Positions 23,589 to 30,770 of a DNA stretch of 42,464 nt are shown here, in pieces. The notes under the pieces were generated by a model, which worked only from the letters and a program-made list of their open reading frames with translations, was not told the DNA's origin and ran no database searches. Source of the stretch: Gemmatimonadales bacterium (GTDB lineage: Bacteria > Gemmatimonadota > Gemmatimonadetes > Longimicrobiales > Gaopeijiaceae); assembly GCA_007695225.1 (NCBI GenBank), contig REED01000080.1:1-42464 (forward strand), read 5' to 3'. Position 1 is the stretch's first letter. Each line of letters starts with the position of its first letter. The position numbers and the translations under genes were made by a program.

Positions 23589-25283
23589 TCAGGGCACCGA
23601 GGCCGGCTCAGGAGGAAGGGCGTCCCGCTCTTGCTTGGCCCGGCGGAGCGCCCCGATGGCCTCCAGGGAAGCCCAGATGGTGACCAGGAGGATGAGCAGG
23701 TCGGTGAAGACCAGGAAGTACCGCCCATCCCTCCAGAATCCGGCCAGCTGCACCAGGAGAGCCATTACCGTCATGAACACCAGGAAGGCGAAGGGAACCA
23801 GGGTATAGATGACGGGGCGTCCCAGCTTCATGAGGAACACACTCAGAACCAGGAGGGTGAGCCCCGCCAGGAGCTGGTTCGTGGTCCCGAAGAGGGGCCA
23901 GATGGCCAGCCCTCCCGCCCCGGCAGCGCCGCCGGCTCCGAAGGCCAGCGCCACGCAGCAGGCTACCGCCACGAAGGTGGAGAAGCCCCGACCGGTGAGG
24001 GCGGGAATCCGGTAGATGGTCCCGATTTCCTGGACGATGTAGCGCTGGAGCCGGACGCCGGTATCCATGGTGGTGGCGGCAAAGAGGATGGCCATGACCG
24101 CCAGGAGGGTCTCACCCAGCGCCAGGGGAATCCCCAGTCCAGCCGCCAGGATCGCTCCGCCACCCTGGACGAAGGCGGGGACGCCACCGGCGGCGAAGGA
24201 GCTGTAGAAGGTCTCCCACTCACCCAGCGAGGCGAACCCGGCGGTGCAGGCCAGGATGGCCGCCAGCGCCAGCGCCCCCTCCCCCACCGCCCCCAGGTAC
24301 CCCACGAAGGGAACGTCGGTCTCCTTGTTCAACTGCTTCGAGGTGGTCCCTGACGCCACGAGCCCATGGAAGCCCGAGATGGCCCCACAGGCGATGGTGA
24401 CGAAGAGGAGGGGGACCAGGGGTGGGACGTCGGCGGGAAGGGCGGTGTTGAGCGCCGGCGCCACGATGGTGGGGTTGGCGAAGAGGACCGCCGCGAAGAA
24501 GATGGCCAGCCCCACGAAGAGCTGGAGCCCGTTGATGTAGTCCCGGGGCTGAAGCAACACCCAGACCGGGAGGAGGGAGGCGATGGCTGCGTATGCGAAG
24601 AGGATGAGCACCCACTGCGCCTCCGCCGCGAGCCCGAAGGCCTGGGTGGGGAGGCCCACCGGGAACGCCTCTCCCACGAACATGGACCCGTACAGGAGGA
24701 TCAGGGCGATGACCGACGGCCAGAGGAGCGGCACCCCGCGGCGGTAGAGGAGCCATCCGATCCCCAACGCCACCGCGATGACGAACCAGGCCGGGATGAC
24801 GCTGCTCGGCGTGCTCACGAAGAGCTGCCCAATGATGATGGCGAACACTGCGTTCACCATCAGCAGAAGGAGGAAGATGACGATCATGAAGAGGGAGCGG
24901 GCCCGCTTCCCCACCACCGACTCGGTGAGGGCGCCGATGGACTTCCCCTCGTTCCGGACGCTGGCCCACAGGGCGCCGGCATCATGCATCCCGGCGAAGA
25001 AGACCGTCCCCACCGTCACCCAGAGGAAGGCCGGCAGCCATCCCCAGACCACGGCGATGGCGGGCCCCACGATGGGGGCGGCGCCGGCTACCGAGGTGAA
25101 GTGGTGTCCCCACAGCACCCACTTGTTGGTGGGGACGAAATCGACGCCGTCCTCCAGGGAGTGGGCGGGGGTGACGAAATCCGGATTCAGCTTCCAGATC
25201 CGTTGGCCCAGGAATCGGGCGTAGAACCGGTAGCCGGTGGCGAAGGCGGTCAACCCGATGACCATCAACAGGATTGCATTCAT
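23589..25283 (-). CDS. cstA: CstA-family carbon-starvation transporter
   Basis: A 564-residue inner-membrane protein with roughly 15 hydrophobic segments. GHHFTSVAGAAPIVGPAIA near residue 60, GMHDAGALWASVRNEGKSIG at about 98 and FHGLVASGTTSKQLNKE are hallmark motifs of CstA/BtsT (YjiY). E. coli relatives import peptides and pyruvate. This one is shorter than E. coli CstA (about 700) but normal for many other phyla. The ATG overlaps the stop of the upstream amine oxidase gene (ATGA), showing translational coupling. The usual small partner YbdD/YjiX is absent; the cory-CC-star gene takes its place downstream. The substrate here may be the product of the oxidase pair; that is a hypothesis. Confidence 0.93.
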   Translation of the reverse strand: MNAILLMVIGLTAFATGYRFYARFLGQRIWKLNPDFVTPAHSLEDGVDFVPTNKWVLWGHHFTSVAGAAPIVGPAIAVVWGWLPAFLWVTVGTVFFAGMHDAGALWASVRNEGKSIGALTESVVGKRARSLFMIVIFLLLLMVNAVFAIIIGQLFVSTPSSVIPAWFVIAVALGIGWLLYRRGVPLLWPSVIALILLYGSMFVGEAFPVGLPTQAFGLAAEAQWVLILFAYAAIASLLPVWVLLQPRDYINGLQLFVGLAIFFAAVLFANPTIVAPALNTALPADVPPLVPLLFVTIACGAISGFHGLVASGTTSKQLNKETDVPFVGYLGAVGEGALALAAILACTAGFASLGEWETFYSSFAAGGVPAFVQGGGAILAAGLGIPLALGETLLAVMAILFAATTMDTGVRLQRYIVQEIGTIYRIPALTGRGFSTFVAVACCVALAFGAGGAAGAGGLAIWPLFGTTNQLLAGLTLLVLSVFLMKLGRPVIYTLVPFAFLVFMTVMALLVQLAGFWRDGRYFLVFTDLLILLVTIWASLEAIGALRRAKQERDALPPEPASVP

Positions 25284-26632
25284 TGGCCCAACTCCTCGGG
25301 GGGGTCCAGGCGGAAGTGATCTGCGAGATCAGGGTACAAGTCCTCCTCCAGTACCCGTCCTGCGATGAGATCCCCGAGAACGGGGCCGAACTTGAAGCCC
25401 TCGGCACTCCCTCCGCCGGCGAGCCAGACATTCTCCCACTCAGGGTGTCGGTCGATGATCCAGTCCCGGGTGGAGCTGGATTCATAGTGGCACGCCCGGG
25501 TCTCGACGATGGGCTGGTTGGCCAGCGCCGGGAAGTGGGCCTCCAGGATACGTCGGGGCTGCTCCAGGAATTCCTCGGGAATCCAGCGCACCGAGGTGTC
25601 CGGGTCCTCTCCGGCCCGTCCCCCGGTGCGGATCCGGAAGCCCCGATGGTCCGGCGGGAGGGACGCCCAGCCCGTGACGCCGGGTATGTTCCAACTGGGA
25701 AGATGGGGGTGGGCGAAGCGGGGGTCTCCCGGAGGCGTCCCCAGGTAGTAGACGTGCCCCATGGGAATGCGGATCCGCTCTCCCATGAGCTCCGGAAAGG
25801 CCTTGGGGAACCACGGGCCCAGGGCGAACACGAACAGATCCGCTCCCAGGCGATCTGCCCCGCCATCCAGGGTCACCTCCGTCATCCTCCCCCCGCGGAC
25901 GGCACCCGGCGTGGCCGCAGCGGTGCGGAGGGCGCCCCCCTTCCGGAGGAAGACCTGGGCCACCCGCTGGCATGCGGCCCGGCTCCGGGCCACCCCGGCC
26001 CCGGGCTCGAAGAGGGCCTCTTCCATCCCCTCGGGATCGATCTGGGGCCACCTACGACGAACCTCATCCATCCCCAGGACCTCGTAGGGGACCCCCGTCT
26101 GGTCCCAGATCTCCCGCACCCCACGGATGAAGGGATCCCCTTCCCGGCGCAGGATCAGATCCCCCGTCTCGAAGAAGACCCGACCGCCCATGGTCCCGGC
26201 CCACTCGTCGTCAAAGGCATGCCAGCGCCGGATGGCCCGGTGGGCCCAGCTCGTCCAGAGCTCCCGGCCGGGATAGGAGGTCCGGATTCCCCGGGTTTCG
26301 TCCCCGGAGGTGGAGCGGGAATTCCCGGGGCCGTAGAGATCCACCAGGGTGACCCGAGCACCCGCCTCCTGGAGGCGGAGTGCGGTCCACACCCCGAAGA
26401 TGCCGGCACCCACCACCACCACCTCCCGCCCCGCCCCGCCAGAGCCCACCCAGGGTGCCGCCGCCGTTTCCCCCGTAGCGCCCCCTTCCCCGGCGGATGC
26501 GCAGCCGGTGACCAGACCACCCACTCCGCCTGCCAGGGCCAGGGCACCTGCACCCAGCCCCGACCGCTTCAGGAAGTCCCGGCGGTCCAGTCCCCTTTCC
26601 TGTCCCTCCTTCCCGCCGTCCCCTTCCGTCAC
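25280..26632 (-). CDS. Tat-exported lipoprotein FAD amine oxidase (sarcosine/pipecolate oxidase type)
   Basis: A 450-residue FAD-dependent oxidoreductase of the DAO family. DRRDFLKRSG (Arg17-Arg18) is a twin-arginine signal, followed by a hydrophobic core and lipobox VTGC with Cys44. The FAD loop is VVVGAGIFG (75-80). SGDETRGIRTSYPG resembles the active-site loop of monomeric sarcosine oxidase. RACHYESSSTRDWIIDRHP places Cys381 at the position of the cysteine that binds FAD covalently in that enzyme, and GFKFGPVLG near the C-terminus is also conserved. Expected reaction: oxidation of an N-methyl, cyclic or primary amino acid to an imine with release of H2O2. The GTG start at 26632 overlaps the RidA stop (GTGA). 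The frame is open further upstream only because it shadows the RidA gene. Confidence 0.85.
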   Translation of the reverse strand: MTEGDGGKEGQERGLDRRDFLKRSGLGAGALALAGGVGGLVTGCASAGEGGATGETAAAPWVGSGGAGREVVVVGAGIFGVWTALRLQEAGARVTLVDLYGPGNSRSTSGDETRGIRTSYPGRELWTSWAHRAIRRWHAFDDEWAGTMGGRVFFETGDLILRREGDPFIRGVREIWDQTGVPYEVLGMDEVRRRWPQIDPEGMEEALFEPGAGVARSRAACQRVAQVFLRKGGALRTAAATPGAVRGGRMTEVTLDGGADRLGADLFVFALGPWFPKAFPELMGERIRIPMGHVYYLGTPPGDPRFAHPHLPSWNIPGVTGWASLPPDHRGFRIRTGGRAGEDPDTSVRWIPEEFLEQPRRILEAHFPALANQPIVETRACHYESSSTRDWIIDRHPEWENVWLAGGGSAEGFKFGPVLGDLIAGRVLEEDLYPDLADHFRLDPPEELGQ

Positions 26633-27063
26633 CGGGCCGCCGCCACGCAGGTGATTTCCACGTCGGCGTTCACCGGGAGTTCCCGGACCGCGATGGCGGT
26701 GCGAGCCGGCGGATCCGAGGGGAAGTACGGCACGTAGGCCTCGTTCATGGCGCTGTAGTCGTCCATGTCCACCAGGTAGACGGTGCACTTCACCACGTCG
26801 GCCATGGTGGCCCCTGCCGTCCTCAGCCGCTCCTCGATGGAGTCCAGCGCCTGCCGGGTGGCGGCCTGGATGTCCCCGTCGGCGCTCCGGCCGATGACGC
26901 CGGAGAGGAAGAGGAGGTTCCCGGTGCGCACCACCGGGGAGAAGAGGGGGGAGCCGCCGGTGGCCGGTCGGATCGCCTCCTTGTGGGGCCCGGAAGTGGC
27001 GCAGCCCGCCATGATGAGGGGAATGAGGACGGCCAGGAAGAGGACCCCGGAGAATCTCCGCAT
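26629..27063 (-). CDS. RidA/YjgF-like lipoprotein
   Basis: A 144-residue protein. Residues 1-21 form a lipoprotein signal (LIMAGC, lipidated Cys21), followed by a complete RidA/YjgF/UK114 domain: FLSGVIGRSADGDIQAATRQ, VVKCTVYLVDM and FPSDPPARTAIAVRELP. Arg121 and Glu136 keep the 15-residue spacing of E. coli Arg105 and Glu120, the catalytic imine/enamine-hydrolase residues. RidA proteins are normally cytosolic; here it is anchored in the envelope. It is the first gene of the operon and is translationally coupled to the amine oxidase. I infer that it hydrolyses imines released by that oxidase. A GGAGCG precedes the ATG. Confidence 0.88.
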   Translation of the reverse strand: MRRFSGVLFLAVLIPLIMAGCATSGPHKEAIRPATGGSPLFSPVVRTGNLLFLSGVIGRSADGDIQAATRQALDSIEERLRTAGATMADVVKCTVYLVDMDDYSAMNEAYVPYFPSDPPARTAIAVRELPVNADVEITCVAAAR

Positions 27064-27176
27064 GGGTGATTTCGCTCCACGTGCGGGTGGATGGCAATGT
27101 GGTGGCTCCCCCGGGAAGGGGGTCGCTCGCTCATCGATCTGCCCTTCTGTTCGCTCGTCGCGCGGCCGAAGATAGG

Positions 27177-27209
27177 GGACAGAGGGATCTCGCGCATCTC
27201 CCCCTGTCC
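27177..27209 (-). terminator. Possible terminator after the minus-strand serine hydrolase
   Basis: An 11-bp stem with one mismatch (27177-27187 with 27199-27209; GGACAG pairs with CTGTCC) around an 11-base loop. On the minus strand it starts 22 bases after the serine hydrolase stop and is followed by CCTATCTTC. It would also separate this gene from the ridA-oxidase-cstA operon. Confidence 0.45.
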
Positions 27210-27230
27210 AGATTCCACCGTGGCCTCCCG

Positions 27231-28769
27231 TCAGGGAATGCGATCGAAGCGGAGATTTCGGACCCGTACGGAGTTCGCGGTGAAGGCGGTGATGCGCCCC
27301 TCCCCGTCCCGGACAAACCGAACCTCGCCCAGCCCCACCGCCTGGAAATGGTCCGGTTCGATGGGGTGGAAGATCCGACGACCCGAGCGGAAGTGGTGGG
27401 CGACCAGGGCCCCTTCCTCCATCCGGAGCTCATAGGCGCTGTCCAATTCCCGACTCCGGTAGACGGCCTCGTATTCCTCCAGCTCCGCCAGGGAGGGCGC
27501 CCAGACGGGATCGGCTTCACCGGTGACGTCGCCGGCCGAAGGGGCACCGGTAACAGGCGAGTCCACCGCTGCCACCGGGAAGGGCTCCAGAAGCTCCCCC
27601 AGGTAGAGCTCGGTGATCTCCTCCGCCAGGACGGCTGGGGTCATGTCGGCGGTATTGGCCAGGATCACCACCGCGAAGTCGTGGTCGGGAAACCGGTGGA
27701 GGGCGCTCCGGTATCCGGCCCAGGATCCGGTATGGGTGACCCTGCGGACCCCCCGATGGAGCTCCACGATCTGGCCGAAGGCGTATGCGATGGTATCCCC
27801 ACCCGTGAGAATCCCTCGCTCATGCACCCGCTCCATCACCTGGAACCCGCCCACCTCCGGATCCTGGAAATTGGCGATCCAACGGGCCAGGTCCTCCACC
27901 GTGGTGTGCATGGAGCTCGAAGCCAGGGCGGTGAGATTGTTGGTGATTCGGCGGTACCCCCCTTCCGGGCGGGGGGCGTAGGAGTCGGCCCGGTCCCGAA
28001 TGATCTCGGAGGGATCGTCCTGGACATGGGTCCGGTGCATCCCCAGGGGTCGAAAGATCCGCTCCTGGCTGAAGGCCCGGAAGCTCTCGCCGGTGACCCG
28101 GACCACGACCTCGGCCAGGAGGTTGTAGCCCGTGTTGGAGTATGCGTACTCGCTTCCAGGGGGGAAATTGAGTTCCTCCTGCCGCTCGGCCATCCGGAGG
28201 ATCTGCTCGTACGAGATGATGTCCTGGAAGTCCCACCCCCCCGCCATGAGGGTCCCGGGCCAGTCCCGTAGACCCGAGGTATGGTGCACCAACTGGCGAA
28301 GGGTCACCTCATCCCCCCAGGAAGGAAGCTCCGGAAGGTAGGTTCGCACCGGATCATCCAGCCGGACCTTCCCTTCCGCCTCCAGGAGCGCCACCGCCAT
28401 GGCGCCGAACTGCTTGGACACCGATGCGATGTCCAGGACCGTGGAAGGCCGCATCGGAATCCCATGCTCCAGGTTGGCCATCCCGTATCCCCGGGCGTGG
28501 ACCACTTCACCTCCGCTCATGACCAGGACGGCGGCACCCGGAGAATCAGGACGGTGCCATCGCTGGAAGAGCTGGTCCACCTGTCCGGAGAGGACCGCCG
28601 TGTCGGGAAGAGCGGACCCTCCGGAAGGGAATACCCCTCCGGGATGGATCCCCCCGGAGGCGACCTCCGCGGTCACAGGAGTGGCCGCCAGCAAAGCCGC
28701 GTAGAACAGGAGAGAGATGGGCATGGCAAGCCTCTGGAACCGGGGAATCGAAATTGGATGCAAGGTCAT
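27231..28769 (-). CDS. Serine hydrolase of the class C beta-lactamase family
   Basis: A 512-residue exported hydrolase with a penicillin-binding-protein/beta-lactamase fold. The nucleophile motif SVSK is S116-K119, the YSN motif is Y210-N212 and the third box is HTGS at 346-349 (His in place of the usual Lys). A C-terminal beta-rich domain of about 130 residues follows (about 380-512), as in many esterase or peptidase members of family S12. The substrate is unknown: D-amino-acid peptides, esters or peptidoglycan fragments are all possible, and beta-lactam resistance is not implied. Two starts are plausible: ATG 28769, giving a longer basic n-region, or ATG 28724, which has AGAGG upstream but a signal peptide lacking positive charge. 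Divergent from a close paralogue. Confidence 0.88.
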   Translation of the reverse strand: MTLHPISIPRFQRLAMPISLLFYAALLAATPVTAEVASGGIHPGGVFPSGGSALPDTAVLSGQVDQLFQRWHRPDSPGAAVLVMSGGEVVHARGYGMANLEHGIPMRPSTVLDIASVSKQFGAMAVALLEAEGKVRLDDPVRTYLPELPSWGDEVTLRQLVHHTSGLRDWPGTLMAGGWDFQDIISYEQILRMAERQEELNFPPGSEYAYSNTGYNLLAEVVVRVTGESFRAFSQERIFRPLGMHRTHVQDDPSEIIRDRADSYAPRPEGGYRRITNNLTALASSSMHTTVEDLARWIANFQDPEVGGFQVMERVHERGILTGGDTIAYAFGQIVELHRGVRRVTHTGSWAGYRSALHRFPDHDFAVVILANTADMTPAVLAEEITELYLGELLEPFPVAAVDSPVTGAPSAGDVTGEADPVWAPSLAELEEYEAVYRSRELDSAYELRMEEGALVAHHFRSGRRIFHPIEPDHFQAVGLGEVRFVRDGEGRITAFTANSVRVRNLRFDRIP

Positions 28770-28953
28770 CGTTGCTTGGGGTGAACCGGATGAAACCGGG
28801 GGAAACCGGATAGGGACCGGGACTCCCCGCGATAAGAAATAGTTCTCCGGAGGTGGGCAAAATGGTCCCGCCCGACTCCCCGTCCTATGTTGCTCTGGTC
28901 TCCATTCCTCGGCAATCTCCATTCCTCGGCCACCTCCCACAGGCGTACTCTCC
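28770..28953. promoter_or_regulatory. Divergent promoter region of the two serine hydrolases
   Basis: About 184 bp separate the starts of two paralogous, divergently transcribed hydrolase genes. The region includes the relatively A/T-rich GATAAGAAATAGTT near 28831-28844, which could hold a -10 element in either direction, and GGGAAACCGGAT-like repeated stretches at 28785-28812. No firm promoter or operator can be assigned. Confidence 0.35.
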
Positions 28954-30663
28954 ATGGCTCGGCTTCATCCCCTTCTCCTCTGCGTCCTTCTTCTCCTTCC
29001 TCTCCAGGGAGGAGGGGCCCTGCTCCAGCAAGGAGCGGCCCTGCCGGACCAGGATCCCTCGTTGGACCGGATTTTCGACAGGTGGGATTCCACCCGGACG
29101 CCGGGCTGCGCTCTGGGCGTGGAGTCCTCCGACGGGAGTCACATCCTCCGGGCCTGGGGGATGGCCGACCTGGAGGGCGGGATCGCCAACACCCCCGCCA
29201 CCGTATTCGAGGCCGGCTCCGTCTCCAAGCAGTTCACCGTCGCCGTGGTGGTCCTCCTGGCGCTGGAAGGACGCCTCTCCCTCGAGGATGACATCCGGAC
29301 CCATCTCCCCGAGGTCCCCGACTTCGGGGAACCCATCCAGCTGCGTCACCTGGTCCATCACGTCTCCGGTCTTCGGGACTGGGGAAGCGTCGCGGCCATC
29401 TCGGGCTGGGGGCGCGGGGCCCGGACCCACACCCACGCCCACGTGCTGGAGATCGTTAGCCGACAGGAGGCCCTGAACTTCCCGCCGGGCTTCGAATATT
29501 CCTATTCCAACACCGGCTTCAACCTGCTGGCCATGGTGGTGGAACGGGTCACCGGAGAAGCCTTCGCCCAGGTCTCCAGCGACCGGATCTTCCAGCCCCT
29601 GGGGCTGCACCACACCCATTGGCGAGACGACTATCGGCGAATCGTCCCCGGTCGGAGCAGCGCCTATGCCCCGGATGGTGAGGGAGGGTACCGGATCGAC
29701 CGCCCCATCGAGGATGTCCATGGCAACGGGGGACTCCTCACCACGGTGGAGGACCTCCTCCGGTGGGACGCCGCCCTCCGTTCCGGCACCCTGGGAGGCC
29801 CGCCCTTCGTCGAGCTCATGCACCGGACCGGCATCCTCTCCTCCGGACGCCCCATCTCCTACGCCGGAGGCCTGCAGGTCGGGAAGATGGACGGGTTGCC
29901 CGAGGTGGCCCATACCGGCTCCACCGCGGGGTACCGGGCCTTCCTGGGCCGCTATCCGGATCAGGGGGTGTCGGTGGCTCTCCTCTGCAACTCGGGTGAT
30001 GTGAACCCGGGCCGGGTGGGACGGGAGGTGGCCCGCCATTTCCTGCGCCAGCAGGGGGCACTCCCCACCTCGGGAACCCCCACCGCTGGAGGCACCGCGC
30101 CGGCGGGGGTGGAACTCACTCCGGAGGCCGCAGGCCTGCGGGCGGGTCTGTATCGGAACGCCCGGACCGGAGCCCCCCTTCGCATCCACCTGGAGGAAGG
30201 CACCCTTCGCCTGGACGGCGAAGCCGGCGATCCCCTGGTTCCCGTCTCCCCCCGAGAGCTCTACCGCCCGGACCCCCCGTCGCCGCATCCAACCCGCCTG
30301 GTCTTTCGGGAGGGCTCTCCCGGGGAGCGGGCACCCTTCGTCATGATGGAAGGCGACTGGGAGGGAGACGAATTCCTCCCCACCGAGCCGGTCTCGCCCG
30401 GCCCCGGGGAGCTGGACGCCTACCGTGGAACCTTCTTCAGCGACGAGGCGGTGACCGAGTTCTCCATCGAGGTGGAGAACGAAGAGCTGGCCCTCAGGCG
30501 CCGGCCCGACACCCGCCTGGTCCTGACCCCACTCTACCCTGACGCATTTTCCGCCCCCTCCCTGGGACGGATCCTCTTCCACCGGGATTCCCAGGGGGCG
30601 GTCACGGGACTCTCGGTGCAGCAGGACCGTGTCTACGACCTCCGCTTTCACCTGCGTCGGTAG
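28954..30663 (+). CDS. Serine hydrolase of the class C beta-lactamase family (paralogue)
   Basis: A 569-residue exported hydrolase with a signal peptide (residues 1-25), then the class C/S12 fold. SVSK is S89-K92, YSN is Y184-N186 and the third box is HTGS from H320. The catalytic domain ends near residue 360; a Thr/Pro/Gly linker and a beta-rich C-terminal domain (about 385-569) follow. It shares many stretches with the divergent minus-strand paralogue, such as YSNTGxNLLA and IFxPLGxHxTH, so the pair arose by duplication and inversion. The substrate is unknown. A tight hairpin CTCCGGG-CA-CCCGGAG lies directly after the stop (30665-30680). Confidence 0.9.
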   Translation: MARLHPLLLCVLLLLPLQGGGALLQQGAALPDQDPSLDRIFDRWDSTRTPGCALGVESSDGSHILRAWGMADLEGGIANTPATVFEAGSVSKQFTVAVVVLLALEGRLSLEDDIRTHLPEVPDFGEPIQLRHLVHHVSGLRDWGSVAAISGWGRGARTHTHAHVLEIVSRQEALNFPPGFEYSYSNTGFNLLAMVVERVTGEAFAQVSSDRIFQPLGLHHTHWRDDYRRIVPGRSSAYAPDGEGGYRIDRPIEDVHGNGGLLTTVEDLLRWDAALRSGTLGGPPFVELMHRTGILSSGRPISYAGGLQVGKMDGLPEVAHTGSTAGYRAFLGRYPDQGVSVALLCNSGDVNPGRVGREVARHFLRQQGALPTSGTPTAGGTAPAGVELTPEAAGLRAGLYRNARTGAPLRIHLEEGTLRLDGEAGDPLVPVSPRELYRPDPPSPHPTRLVFREGSPGERAPFVMMEGDWEGDEFLPTEPVSPGPGELDAYRGTFFSDEAVTEFSIEVENEELALRRRPDTRLVLTPLYPDAFSAPSLGRILFHRDSQGAVTGLSVQQDRVYDLRFHLRR

Positions 30664-30770
30664 ACTCCGGGCACCCGGAGGGCCTTCCCGGTGTTCAAGA
30701 AGGTAGGAGCGGGTGGGCACGCCCACCGCGTGCCACCCGGCCCCTCCTCCTTCCCGAACCCGGGCCTCCC

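Noticed and set aside
26633..27097. Upstream extension of the amine oxidase frame by about 155 codons
   Set aside because: It lies entirely over the RidA lipoprotein gene in another frame and has low-complexity Gly/His/Pro sequence. The GTG at 26632 begins a perfect Tat signal.
27231..30663. Beta-lactam resistance island
   Set aside because: Both proteins have the class C fold, but the third box is HTG and long C-terminal domains are present, typical of esterase or peptidase relatives. No AmpR-type regulator or mobile element is seen.
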